Under the pieces are notes generated by a model that searched no databases, was not told the DNA's origin, and saw only the letters and a program-made list of their open reading frames with translations. The translations under genes were made by a program, and so were the position numbers. Source: Oikopleura dioica (lineage: Eukaryota; Chordata; Appendicularia; Copelata; Oikopleuridae). From it: a stretch of DNA of 64,000 nt. Position 1 is the first letter of the stretch. Every line of letters begins with the position of its first letter. This document shows positions 53,431 to 63,903 of this stretch, one piece after another. Location of the stretch: the NCBI GenBank assembly GCA_907165135.1, contig OU015570.1, forward strand, positions 2,507,525 through 2,571,524, written 5' to 3'.

Positions 53431-53742
53431 TTATTTCAAATATATTATTACTTTTGCCCAGCAATCATTATTTCCCTTACGCGCGTAGAAAAAATTATTT
53501 TTGGATGCGCATCCCCCTTGGCATTTCATGTATCCATTCCATCGGCCATTCTCTTTGACAAGTAGAAATCCATCGATTCTAGCTCCCTCGCGTCTTTTAT
53601 CTCCTATTATTCCATCGATTCTCTCGCCTGTAAGTTGCTCCTCTGTTTTATTATTGTCAGTTGTTTTCATCTTTTTTTGATTCGCCTGCGACTCTTGATC
53701 AGAATCATTCTCTGACTGGCGTCTTTTTGAATTTTCAGACAT
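53431..53742 (-). CDS. FLYWCH-like zinc-finger fragment or small protein
   Basis: The start is taken at ATG 53742, after the Ser/Glu/Lys-rich context begins (a further upstream ATG at 53787 is possible). About 103 residues. The first 50 are hydrophilic with KK/RR clusters. The C-terminal 45 residues (GFLLVKENGRWNGYMKCQGG ... YARKGNNDCWAKV) follow the FLYWCH/MULE-associated layout of Trp, Cys and basic residues. These DNA-binding zinc fingers occur in transposon-derived genes. The ORF ends before a complete ligand set is seen, so it may be truncated or spliced. Confidence 0.4.
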   Translation of the reverse strand: MSENSKRRQSENDSDQESQANQKKMKTTDNNKTEEQLTGERIDGIIGDKRREGARIDGFLLVKENGRWNGYMKCQGGCASKNNFFYARKGNNDCWAKVIIYLK

Positions 53743-53933
53743 TTTTATTTGTTGAAAATGAAAATCACTGCAGTAAATAATTGTCAATTCTAGAGACGAA
53801 AATAACCATTTGAATCGAATTTTCTCGAAGAAAGTTGTTTACCTCGCACAAAAAAGGCTTTTTTGTAAATATATTTAAATTCTAGAGCGGTGTTTTCATT
53901 CATCACGGGCGTTCCCAGAAAACTATCATCAAT

Positions 53934-54105
53934 AAGGAAACAGGGAAACAGTTTCCCTATTTCCCTTTCTCGAAAAATTCCTGTTTCCCTGTTTCCTTGT
54001 TTCCCACTCTCAGCAGAAATGCGTGTTTCCCTGTTTCCCGGTTCCCTGTCAAACAGGGAAACAGGGAAACTGTTTCCCATTTTAGGGAAACAGGGAAACA
54101 CAAAT
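53934..54105. repeat. Cluster of GGGAAACAG / CTGTTTCCC repeats
   Basis: The decamer-like motif AGGGAAACAG and its inverse occur more than ten times, in both orientations. It forms potential hairpins and explains several spurious ORFs. Possibly a small foldback element. Confidence 0.7.
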
Positions 54106-54438
54106 TTGGAACACTGGCCCCACAAGCAGTATTTTGGGGTATTTGGAAACGTATTTTTATCACAAGAAACAAACAAGTGAATTCATAATAGTTTTCCCCC
54201 GAATAAATAGGAAAACTAATTAAGCAGTAGATTAACGCAAAAAATCTCTGCTCTTGTAAAATATTCGGTCAAAATGGGAGTTGGGCTTTTTCATACATAT
54301 TATCTTGCCGAAGAATTTTTAAGAATGAATGCAAAACGAGCGATTTTTGAAATAGAAAATCAAGTTTTGCTAGCTTCTGAAAGTTATTGGCTCATTTCGA
54401 AGTTTCGAAAGCAAGACATTGCGTCCAGCGTGACCAGT

Positions 54439-54666
54439 TCAGACATGGTAAAAATATACTAAGTCCTTCGAGGACTTTGATGGGAAAACAATCAAAAATT
54501 CTCCATTTTTCACGCGTCTATACAAAATGTCTTTTTGGACCGTGTATTCATGTCCATTGACCTTTGTTATTGAACCGGGTGTGACCTTCTTGCGAATTTC
54601 TGAGGAGGAAGTGTCATAGGCACACACTTCGGGAGGCACCATCATTTTCGCGGCTGAAAGCGCCAC
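54439..54666 (-). pseudogene. Fragment of a retroelement integrase N-terminal region
   Basis: 75 codons. The end VQKDILYRRVKNGEFLIVFP and a final His follow the pattern that leads into the H2C2 zinc finger of Ty3/gypsy integrases (internal LLYRR, then VP and His). No catalytic core follows. On the minus strand it lies downstream of the RT fragment at 57011-57241, possibly from the same old element. Confidence 0.4.
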
Positions 54667-54667
54667 T

Positions 54668-55144
54668 ATGAATTTTAAGGATGCTATCTATAGATTCGAA
54701 GAAGCTCCACTCACCTTCACCGGTTCGTTTCTATCGTAGAATTCTATCGTAGAATTCCATTCGAAGATGAGCCAAGAACTACCTATCACGTGCCATGGTC
54801 CCGATCCAGTCATCCTTGACTTGCCATCATTTCCCAAAATAAACTGCACTATAAATATTGAAATCAAAGAAACGATTGATTTCGATTTTGACTTCAAAGA
54901 GGTCAACATCGAAGAGATTGAGAAAAACTTAACCATTTCTCAAATCTCGTCCGAAATTGATTCGATTGAATTGAACCTAAGCCAAATTGACAGCAAACTT
55001 ATGCGCCAAATTATTTCATATTCTTGTCTTTCTGGAGCACTTGTCATCGCCTTTGCTCTAATCATCTTTTTAGGGTGCAAAAAGATGCAAACAACAGTCA
55101 TTAAAATTCGCGGCGAATTAAACAATGTGAGACCCTTATTATGA
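54668..55144 (+). pseudogene. Envelope-like C-terminal fragment with transmembrane segment
   Basis: The frame is open from about 54668 with one TAG (54737) to 55144. It has N-glycosylation-type sites (NCT, NLT, NLS), a heptad-like acidic region and a transmembrane segment (SCLSGALVIAFALIIFLGC) near the C-terminus followed by a short basic tail. This is the layout of the membrane-proximal end of a retroelement envelope. Sequence similarity to the element B env is not obvious, so another family is likely. Confidence 0.45.
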
Positions 55145-55455
55145 CTTGTTAGTCCAAACAAGTTCAATCTTTGCTTAAAAATGAAATCTCGACAATTTTT
55201 TTCCCATTCTCACTTGGGATATTTTTTTTCTCACATTTGTGGGCTACAAAGGAATTGATATCATTCCTTTTCCTTGTGATCGCTGTCAAATATTTTTGTT
55301 TTCCTGATTTCGGAATAAACATATAAATTATTTTCGCACCGAAGGTTCAAATGAGTTCAGTGACAGGGATTCGACTTTCTTACTCATTTTTTTTTCAAGT
55401 GAATTACAAGCAAAGAACAGGTGCTAAGTAAACCAATAAACATGGAAAACTTAAA
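55145..55455. other. No gene recognised
   Basis: AT-rich non-coding sequence between the env-like fragment and a MITE. Confidence 0.4.
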
Positions 55456-55858
55456 TACAGTTAATTATGGAATTTTTGGACATTTTTTGTCCCAAGATTT
55501 TCGCGAAAATGTCCATAAATTTGGTACACGCGGCCAAAAAAAATATCCCATCCAAATCGCTTAAAAAATTTTTTTTGAGAAAAATCTCCATCATTCTTTG
55601 TTTAATCCTTCTTCTAAAGACAAAAAATGTTTTAGGGGTACGAGATCAACCTTCAATCTTATCTTTCTCAAAGAAAAAGTAAGATTTTAATATGAAAAAA
55701 CTTCATATCTGGCAAAAATAACAGAAAATTTAAAAATACGGCGCAGAAAATGTCCAAAAATTTGATACGGGCACTTTTGAAAAGTGTCCCAAGAAAACCC
55801 CATAAAATAGCAAAAATGTCCAAAAATTTGATGTCCAAAAATTCCATAAAAAACTGTA
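55456..55858. mobile_element. TACAGT...ACTGTA MITE
   Basis: Ends TACAGTTAATTATGGAATTT and AAATTCCATAAAAAACTGTA, with GGACATTTTTTGTCCC and ATGTCCAAAAATTTGAT motifs inside. About 403 bp. Same family as 42259-42672. Confidence 0.8.
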
Positions 55859-55997
55859 CGTATGTTCCCTTAGTTCTGAGTCATTTTTGGGACTCGTGTT
55901 TCTTTTGCTATTGAAATTTGACAACGAAAGACAAGTAATTTGAAGCCAAATATATTATTAGAAATTTAGAGCCGAAATAGACAGTTTTAGGACAGAA

Positions 55998-56372
55998 TTA
56001 TTTTTTCAAACGAAATTTTGGTAGGAGCGGGGATTGATGGTCAATATCGCCCTTGACTCCCTTAAGTGATCGGTGACCAATCGCCGCCTTTCTTGCCATT
56101 TCTTTGAGCCGCCGTTTCTCGCGCTCCTTGCAGTTGACCTTGTCGACATTCGCGCAAAAGTTCGGGAAGTTTCGGCAGAGATAGTCCAGTGTGAAGTATT
56201 TCTCATCAATGTTGAAATTCTCCATGCGCATCAACAAACTCAGTGACATTCCAGCTGTTCGAGCAAGTCCACCGTGACGCTCTCGAATCGCTATATTCAT
56301 CGCCTTCTTTTCTTCTGGCTTGACAAGCAAAGCCAGTTTAGCTTCCTTTGAAAGCTTAGCAGAATTTGACAT
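55998..56372 (-). CDS. Unrecognised basic protein of 124 residues
   Basis: ATG 56372 and a clean ORF with protein-like composition. It is lysine/arginine-rich, with a helical stretch (KEREKRRLKEMARKAAIGHR) and Cys residues at FPNFCANVDKVNC. Possibly a single-exon host gene or the remains of a transposon gene. No family recognised. Flanks are non-coding. Confidence 0.45.
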   Translation of the reverse strand: MSNSAKLSKEAKLALLVKPEEKKAMNIAIRERHGGLARTAGMSLSLLMRMENFNIDEKYFTLDYLCRNFPNFCANVDKVNCKEREKRRLKEMARKAAIGHRSLKGVKGDIDHQSPLLPKFRLKK

Positions 56373-57010
56373 TTCCGGTTTAAAATGGGAAATTTACTGA
56401 TTTGAATTTTTCGATAATGAATGTGACTTTCCGCCGCTTATTAACCCTCTCGTGTTCACTCACTGTAAATAAAACCAATTTTATGACCTACTCCGCGTAG
56501 TTCGATTCTTATCTGCCAAAACATCAGTGCGCATCACTGTAAACATTCGCTTTTTGACATACTTTCTTGTTCTCATTTGATCTTTATCCTTATTCTGATT
56601 TTATGATACTTACAATCTTACTGTATATAAAATTATCTTTTCCCTCAAAAAATTTATCTGTAGGAGGGGTGAAGTGGTGCCAACTAGGCCGATTTCCTCG
56701 TTTGTCACAATTCTAGTGACAGTTACGGCCCGCGCCCCACTGCACACCTTACGCGGCGACCACTCTGACCAGTTCCACCTCGCTTGCCAGATTGGCAGTC
56801 CCATCCATCACACTTTTACGCCTTCTGCACAACCCTGGTGCCACCATTTTTCACTCTCTCTCTATCGCCAAGCCACCTAGAATCCCAACCCTTGATAACT
56901 TTCTGTACAGCCATTTTTCGGCATTCACTTTTCCCAATATACTTGGTCCTCAGTGACCCCAATAATTGTCGAGTCCTTTTTGCGGCCCAGTTGAAACCTT
57001 TCAGGGTGCA
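56373..57010. other. No gene; flank of a retroelement fragment
   Basis: The GC-richer stretch 56660-56880 has chance ORFs in several frames without motifs. It could be eroded pol or gag sequence of the element whose RT fragment follows. Confidence 0.35.
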
Positions 57011-57241
57011 AGACAGATATTCACGTCTTTGACTGACCGTCCGTAATAATTGAACATACCCATGACTTTTTGAGCTTCCTTTACCGTTGTAGGATATTTG
57101 ACTTTGGTCAAAATTTCAACTTTACTAGGATCTGCGGTAACACCGTCTTCGCTTATGTAATATCCCAAAAATTTAGATTTTTCTGAAAAGAATGATGATT
57201 TACCAAGGGAAATAACTAAATTATGCTCACATAGCCACCAA
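57011..57241 (-). pseudogene. Reverse transcriptase fragment (thumb/connection)
   Basis: The minus strand is open for about 75 codons without an ATG. It reads FLGYYISEDGVTADPSKVEI, then KYPTTVKEAQKVMGMFNYYG, the conserved region after the YMDD box of Ty3/gypsy RT. The same region of element B (FLGYVVDE, AQKVLGRLNIYS) is clearly related. It is flanked by unrelated sequence, hence truncated. Confidence 0.75.
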
Positions 57242-57984
57242 GTACCACGTCCACTGCCTCACCACTTTGGATCGGCACCACTTTGTACATTATTTCTTTG
57301 CCCTGTACTGTTGGTTGTGGCCGAATTGTTGGGCTTTGAATGTGATTGGAATAGGACCGTTTGTGGTAGAGAGTGGCTGTGACGAAGAGACTAGGATTGG
57401 GCTGACATGATCTCCACTTGAGCTTGGCGATTTTGATGAGCAGCAGAAAGATTCTTATCCCAAGGGTGATCTTAGTTGGACATGCACTCGTTCGGATTCA
57501 CAAATCGATTCTTAAGCTCAGAGTGGTGGCAATTTTAGCCCCAAAACTGGTTAAGTTTGAATTAAAAGAAAGAAAAAATAAACAGAAAAAATCATTTGTG
57601 ACAAAAATTTGCTCAAGCAAAAGTTGAACTTTATAACAAAATAAATCTTCGATTTTTCTTGCTCTGCGGATTTTCTCATGCATCGAATCAGTAAAATCAT
57701 TTTTCGGAAAAGAAACGAATCTTCATTTTGATTCATGATCGAACGACGAATCAGATACATTAAAATCACTTCTTCGGACCAAAATCCTGACCCCAATGTT
57801 TTTCGTTCTTATCTTGTAGTTCAGGTTCTGGGGAGTCGAATGGTATAATTTTTATAGGTCGGTTATACTATATTATATAGGGTTCTAGAGCTATAAGTAC
57901 GTGAAAATAACAAGTACTGAAGCCTCAGAACTCTGAAACTTTCTTTATAAAGTATAGTGATTTTGGGCTCTTTCGAAAGCGCAG
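57242..57984. other. No gene recognised
   Basis: 57242-57400 may be upstream pol sequence of the RT fragment. The remainder is AT-rich. Confidence 0.35.
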
Positions 57985-58120
57985 CTCAAACTGTGGTTGG
58001 GCAGACTATGCACGACGTAAAATTTTTTGAAAAAAATTTTGAGTGGAAAGTTTTTTGGCTTAAAAAATTTTTCTGTTGAGAATTATCGGCTGCCCACCAA
58101 CTGCCCAACCACAGTTTGAG
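57985..58120. mobile_element. Short MITE with perfect 20-bp ends
   Basis: CTCAAACTGTGGTTGGGCAG at 57985 and its exact inverse at 58101-58120. About 136 bp. The interior is A/T-runs. Confidence 0.75.
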
Positions 58121-58589
58121 TCGGGCTTTCCAATGATACCTATATGTCCATACTTTCTTTGAAAATTTTCGGAGATATAGGGCTTCACTAGAATTTTTCA
58201 ATAGGGGCGCCTATGACGTCATTAATGATGACTCAGGCCCTCAAAGGTATATGAATCGACTCCTCAGGAGCTGCCCTTTCGAATGAGCATAAGAAAGATG
58301 GAGGATAGAATTTTCTTCCGAAGAAGTGATTTTCATGTATCATCCGAGCGCGGCGCGCATTTTTTGAGAAGGACGATGATGAATGAAAATGACATTTTCG
58401 GGACCATATCCGAAGGCTTATGTTTATAAATTCTAATTGAAAAAAGCAATTTATTAGTATTTATAAAAATAGTTCAAAAATAATTTATTTTAAAATTTTT
58501 TTTTTCAAAAAATTTGCTCGAGGGGGGGGTGAGGTGAAAAGTTTTTCTGGTTGACCTGTTTATTTTTGTGTTTGAAAACATTTTTTCCT

Positions 58590-58710
58590 TTCATTTTCCC
58601 TACCTGGACCAAAATCCTTACCTGGACCATTTTGGATTTTGGTCCAGGTAAGGAAATTGTCCAGGTAAGGATTTGGTCCAAGTAAGGATTTGGTCCAGGT
58701 AAGGATCAAC
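58590..58710. repeat. GGTCCAGGTAAGGATTT repeats in both orientations
   Basis: Five to six copies of a 17-18-base unit, the first two inverted relative to the others, giving a hairpin. Confidence 0.7.
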
Positions 58711-58829
58711 CGTAAGAGATTATTTCGCCTTTTTCTCGTGTTTGGGAGGGATGTAAGAGATCGGAATTTTTGCCGAGCTCGCTTCCTCTCCGTCCCCTCA
58801 TCTCTTATCATTAGACCAGGCGCTCGGAG

Positions 58830-58996
58830 GAAATTTAGCGAAAAATCCTGCCCATATAAAAGGTGGTATTTTTCAGACCCTGGAGGGCTATACGGGCAGT
58901 AAATTTAGCGAATTTACTGCCCATATATTCAAAGGTATTTCTCAGATCCTGAAGGGTTATGCGGGCAGGATTTTTCGCTAAATATACTGCCCGCCG
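58830..58996. repeat. Nested hairpin of AAATTTAGCGAAAAATCCTG units
   Basis: AAATTTAGCGAAAAATCCTG (58837) is inverted at CAGGATTTTTCGCTAAAT (58966), and GGGCAGTAAATTTAGCGAAT forms a palindrome with CTGCCC in between. CCTGGAGGGCTATACGGGCAG and CCTGAAGGGTTATGCGGGCAG are direct repeats. Confidence 0.65.
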
Positions 58997-59483
58997 TATG
59001 ATCCTGATAAAAAAAGAGAGAGAAAATCAAATTTTGTTTTAAAGTGATATATTGATATATATAATATACTGGGGGTGCACAGTGGGAAAATGGGTAAAAT
59101 AAAAATGATTTTTATAATATATAAAGCCCTGCAATCGACATCTTTAGTATCCGAGCTTGATTTTTGTTCATTATGAGAACACTAAAAAACGTCATCTTCA
59201 TCCCTAAAATCACGTGAGAAGATTGCTCAAGGCACATTTTTTACTGTAGAAAAAAAGTTCCAAAAGGTTCCCTCGTGATTTTTAGTTATTTAATAGAGCA
59301 AAAATTTCCTTTCTAATGGTGTGCGAATGATCTCGGGCACTTTCCGGCAAAAATTCTAGAGCAGAATCTTTGTCAAAATTCTTTACTTTTCAGCCAAGTG
59401 GGGTGTTCGAATCCCGACGATGACAATTTTTTCAGATCAGTTTTCCCCGTTAATTGATGAACACTGATCATGTGATCTTCGGG

Positions 59484-59585
59484 CCGTCTCAGCCCCGTCC
59501 CTGGCTTTTAATTTTAAATGGGCTTGACGGCCCTTCGGGCCGTCTCAGCCCCGTCCCTGGCTTTTAATTATAAATGGGCTTGACA
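59484..59585. repeat. Two tandem units of a 57-bp GC-rich repeat
   Basis: The unit contains GACGGCCCTTCGGGCCGTCT, a perfect hairpin, followed by CAGCCCCGTCCCTGG and an AT-rich spacer. The inverse array of three units is at 61640-61811. Confidence 0.75.
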
Positions 59586-59589
59586 AAGG

Positions 59590-60801
59590 CCTTTGATCCC
59601 AAATTCTTGACTTAGCTGATTATTTTTATAGGGCTGTCCCCAACCCCACCCGCTCCCTTTCTTATTAAATGTTTATTGCTCAAAATTTTAATAGTTTTAT
59701 GGTTATAAACAAGATTTTTTATTCAAGAATATTATCAAGCAAATTTTTATAGTGAAATTAAATTTTTCTCATTTTTTCAATTTTTGCTCTGATGGCTCAG
59801 GATGGGTCCGGATGAGTGTTATATGATAATTCTTATGATCAGTGATCATCAGCGATCAAAATTATAAGCTATTATATACATTGTATTCATTGAATTTTAA
59901 ATTTTTGTCTTCTATATCTTCAACTTTGGAGCTCATCCACGGCCGAGCTTGATCTGATTTTGCAGCTCAATGTGCCCCGGTTTATGTTTACTCAGGCTCA
60001 ACTTGAGCCGCTCAAGTCAGCTCACGCCGAGAATTACTGCTAGGAGCTGCTTCGGCAGGAGTTCGCAGCAGGATGCGCTTGTCGGTGGGCCCCTTGCATC
60101 CTATTTGCACAGCTTGACACCTTGCCCGTATCTCTACCTGCAAAATTTCAGGCGCCAATACAAAGTGGAGAACCCCCAAAGTTCGAGAAAATGAGTTTTT
60201 TCAAGAACAATAAACGTGTCTTAAAACATTCAAAAAATATGTTTTCGACCCCCAAAAATTCAAATCCGAGTACTAAATTTCGAAAAAAGTTCACCTTAGG
60301 GTCACCAGAGGTTATAAAAATTCGAAAAAATGTGTTTTTTCAAGAACAATATATGTGTCTTAAAACATTCTAAAACTATTATAAATAATATAAATATAAT
60401 ATAACTTTTCATCGTCGACCAATCAAATCAAATGCTCATTCGCTTGGACACTCTTTCGCTTGTGTCCGTGCAAAAGAGCGTCCCGAGCATTTGAGCGCCC
60501 GCGCAAATGAGCGCGACGAGCATTTGAGTGTGCTCCGATTAAATCTCCACGGGCCTGTTAACGGGTTAAACCCGCGGAGCGGGCGTTTATTGCTTGAAAA
60601 TTAAATGAAAAATTGATCATTTATGTTTAATTACTATTATTTCTATTTTTTATCAATGAGAATGGCAGAATTGAGGAGTTTCACTCAAAGAAAGTATCTT
60701 TGCATTTGCGGTCAATTTAAATAAGTTTCTAATATTTTTTGTCTGAGATCATGATAAATGAACTTTTCAAGTTGTTAAATAACTATCCAAGTCTCATTCA
60801 T
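59590..60801. other. No gene recognised
   Basis: AT-rich, with direct repeats at 60190-60245 and 60315-60370 (TTTTTCAAGAACAATA...GTGTCTTAAAACATTC). GAGCATTTGAGCG motifs cluster at 60425-60535. Confidence 0.35.
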
Positions 60802-60837
60802 TACAGTGAAAACCAACTTTAAGGGGCGCACTGGTTA

Positions 60838-60898
60838 TGTCGCTGAATGTCGCCGAATGTCGCTGAATGTCGCCGAAGGTCGCCGAGTGTCGCCACTT
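60838..60898 (+). repeat. GTCGC(T/C)GAAT tandem repeat
   Basis: A ten-base unit (GTCGCCGAAT with variants) is repeated about six times. It produces two spurious ORFs. Confidence 0.8.
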
Positions 60899-61639
60899 AT
60901 TTTCGAAAAAATAGGAATTATGAAAGAAAAATTGTTTTTTGGCTCAAATATTCAAAACAAACTTGTTCTAGAACCGAAAAAGGCGGAAATAGTAGGAGGG
61001 GCGGCAATAGAAGTCGGATAACAACAAATTTTCACATATTTTTGGGACAAAAATGACTTATAAGTAGGGTCCGTACACAAAAATTAGGTACCCGAAATAA
61101 TGGCTCAATCTTTTGATTTTCTAATATGTTTAAGAAATAGCTAATCTAAGTGATTTTGCTTTTTACCTTTTCCTAAACTAAAGGGTTGAACAGATATCAT
61201 AAGTCAAAAATGGGCATTTTCGGGTTCAATATGTTCTCCATCGACTTCAAAAAATTTGAGGGTACCAATATGACCGGAAGACCGAGCTTAACTCAAATTC
61301 GTTTTAAAAAATCTGAAACACCCACTCCCTCGCCCGTAATTAACAAAAAACTGTAAATTTCGCCGATGTTTTGAACGCGGCGCGCAGCGCTCGATCACGC
61401 ACGGGAGCGCGTGATAGAGGGTGGCCGCGCAAATTTGCGAAAATTTGAGAGCTAGATATAAAAGCTCTCTTAGTTTTTTTTTCAAAAATAATAGTAATTT
61501 GATATTGATAAATAATTTAAAAGACTAATTAAGGGAGAGGGTGAGGTTTAAAAAAATTAAATGAAAACCATAAGAAAAAATAAAACCGAGTGTATAAAAA
61601 TAAATTGGGAAAAGGGAGTGGGAGGGGTTGGGGACTGGA

Positions 61640-61811
61640 CCGGCCTCTGTCAAGCCCCTTAATTAAAATTTGCCAGGGATGGGGCTGAGACGGCCCGAAG
61701 GGCCGTCAAGCCCCTTAATTAAAATTTGCCAGGGATGGGGCTGAGACGGCCCGAAGGGCCGTCAAGCCCCTTAATTAAAATTTGCCAGGGATGGGGCTGA
61801 GACGGCCCGAA
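61640..61811. repeat. Three tandem units of a 57-bp GC-rich repeat, inverse of 59484-59585
   Basis: Each unit carries GACGGCCCGAAGGGCCGTCA, an AT-rich spacer (TTAATTAAAATTTGCC) and AGGGATGGGGCTGA. Units are almost identical, so the expansion is recent. Confidence 0.85.
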
Positions 61812-62499
61812 ATTATAAATTATAATTCATAATTTAATCATAATATAATTTATCAAAAATAAAGATATAAATTTTATTCAAATTAAAACTTCTTTTTTAT
61901 TTTAAATTAATTTCATTATTTAAAGACTCAATTTATATGAGTATTTATTGAATTAATATTATTAAAAACTTTTTTTATTTCAAATTGTCCCTAGCGCGGT
62001 ATTTTTCCTTTTACGCCGCGCTCACCCTACAATTTCCAAATAAGGAAAGTGAGGCGCTGTACGCGCGGCGCGCCGCAAAAAGGCTCATTCTTGAGCTTTT
62101 TCTCTAATTTGAGCATGTTCTCCTCGTGTTTCAAACTTTTTATTAAAGATTAAAACAAAAATCCCCCTTTTACATAACTTGAAATTATAAATTTTTTTGA
62201 AATCGATGGAGAAGGCTATTTTTTAGCCTATTTTGGCGATTTACTCCTCAACCCTTTTTCAAAATTTATGAAAAAATGTTTTTATATTTGTTAAGGGCAT
62301 TCAATTAACCCCTTAAAATTTTAAATCATTTACTTTGTGGATAAAAAGTTAGAATTTTTGTGTACGGACCCTACTCATAAGGGTTAATTGGGAAAGGCCC
62401 GAGTCAACCGCATGTTTCTTTCGCCCGAATCAAGTAGGATTCCAAATAGGTTCTTTAAATTGGACTCTTAATGATTCTTTTTTCAAAAATATTTTTCTG

Positions 62500-62800
62500 T
62501 CAACATATCAGAGAAATGGATCGAAAATCTCCATGGAAATCTTCATGCACTTGAACCCATCAATCTTCAAGCGATCATGCATCAACACAGGACTACTTCA
62601 AGAGGATTTTTCGACGTGAAATCAAGCAGTTTGAAGATCTCGATGTTGCAGAAAATGTTCTGGACAAACAAGAAGAAGAATTTGTCGAGCATTTTCTGGC
62701 GCTTCAAATTGTTGAAACACTTCCTTGAACTCGGATGAAGATTGAAGAACTGCCTCAAGTTCAAGTGACAGACAATGCCGACACTGAAAAGCCATTGACT
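62500..62800 (+). pseudogene. Transposase C-terminal remnant of the pogo/Tigger-like element
   Basis: Across frames the plus strand reads WIENLHGNLHALEPINLQAI, comparable to the conserved end of Tigger transposases, followed by an acidic tail (DVAENVLDKQEEEFVEHF). Several stops and frame changes are present. Family assignment rests on this short resemblance plus the TIRs. Confidence 0.35.
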
Positions 62801-63195
62801 TTAAAATGGCCGTAGACACAGTCGCTGATAACTGGCTTTTACAAGCGAAATTGCTCCTTTCGGATTTTGAAAAATTAAAAAAATGGCCTTAAAGTGGATT
62901 TTTAGGATGACAGATTTTGGAGATTTTCCGAAAAAGTGGCCTTAAAAGGGTGAGCCTTAAAATGGGTTTTCACTGTATATTCCTCAAGGTTAATTCGCAA
63001 ATAAATGTGTCTCTGTTTTCATGCCATTTTCAGTGAATTCGTGCCATTCGCGCCATTTTCAGTATTGACCGCGATTTTGGCATTTTTGGCATTTTAAATG
63101 GCGATTATCATCACGTGACAATCAAAATTCAAATATATTTTCAAGATTCTTTTTGGTTAGCAATAAAATATCTCTTCCCAAAAATCGGTTGTCAC

Positions 63196-63648
63196 TTCCA
63201 ACCTTTCGGGATCCCGAATGTTTCGGGATTTCCCGAATCTTTCGGGATTACTCCCGAATCTTTCGGGATTTCCCGAACCTTTCGGGATCGCCCGAATCTT
63301 TCGGGAGTTTTGTTGAGGATTACGTTAAAAAAGTGGCATAAATGCCGAATTATGGTATTTTACTAATCAAAGAGATAACTCTATCTGCCTTCGTCGAATT
63401 CGAAGAAGCCGAGACCTTTTATAAATGTTGAATTTGTAGTCAAAGAGAATGTGTGCGCTCCGCGCCTGTTTTATAGAGAACTTCATGAGCTATAGATCCA
63501 TTTTTTCGAGTTTATAATTTTTTCCTTAGCGCCTCCATTTTCTTCAATAAAGATGTATTTTGACGTGACTGTTTGACTTAAAATATTTTCTGGGATAGAA
63601 ACTATTGAAAATCATCCCCGAAAGGTTCGGGATCCCGAAAGGTTGGAA
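63196..63648. mobile_element. MITE with TTCCAACCTTTCGGGATCCCGAA ends
   Basis: The first 23 bases are exactly inverted at the right end. Five to six CCCGAATCTTTCGGGATT units are tandemly arranged at 63214-63310. The core includes GTGCGCTCCGCGCCTGTTTT, shared with the MITE in island gene p9. Confidence 0.75.
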
Positions 63649-63861
63649 GATTCAACCCCAAAAATCTTTAATTTTTTCCTAGGACGAAAAAGTCCATTTT
63701 TGTATCCCAACTCTGATTTTCAAATTATGAAGTGATTATTAAAGTATGTTACTCTTGAATGGCAGGCTTGTTGTCGTTGTTTTCGTGGTAACAGTCAGTT
63801 CCATTTTTGCATCATTCAGGAAACTGCATTTTTGTTTCTTACTGTTCCAACTATTTTTCAC

Positions 63862-63903
63862 ATAGCACTGATGAAGGCGAAATCGCCGGAAAGCTTCTGC
63901 TGT
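63862..63903 (+). ncRNA. Hammerhead-ribozyme-like motif
   Basis: CTGATGA (63868-63874), a GGCG-AAAT-CGCC hairpin as stem II, GAAA (63889-63892), a minimal AGCTT stem III, then C as the putative cleavage nucleotide. ATAGCA/TGCTGT pair as stem I. The base pair next to the core in stem II would be an A-G mismatch, which weakens the call. Minimal hammerheads with short stem III occur in animal retroelements (for example Penelope-like). Confidence 0.35.

Larger units (their letters stand above)
60802..62977 (+). mobile_element. pogo/Tigger-like DNA element remnant
   Basis: The left end TACAGTGAAAACCAACTTTA and right end inverse of TACAGTGAAAACCCATTTTA form TIRs of about 23 bp with TA boundaries, as in pogo/Tigger elements. 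A decayed transposase tail is readable near the right end (62520-62800). Inner insertions include the GC-rich array at 61640-61811. Confidence 0.6.

Noticed and set aside
53900-54180. Overlapping ORFs of 60-130 codons on both strands
   Set aside because: All are produced by the GGGAAACAG/CTGTTTCCC repeat cluster.
58205-58230. TGACGTCA motif as a CRE-type regulatory site
   Set aside because: A single eight-base palindrome in non-coding sequence with no adjacent gene. Chance is sufficient.
59484-61811. CRISPR-like array
   Set aside because: The repeats are few, have near-identical spacers, contain hairpins and sit in a eukaryotic transposon context.
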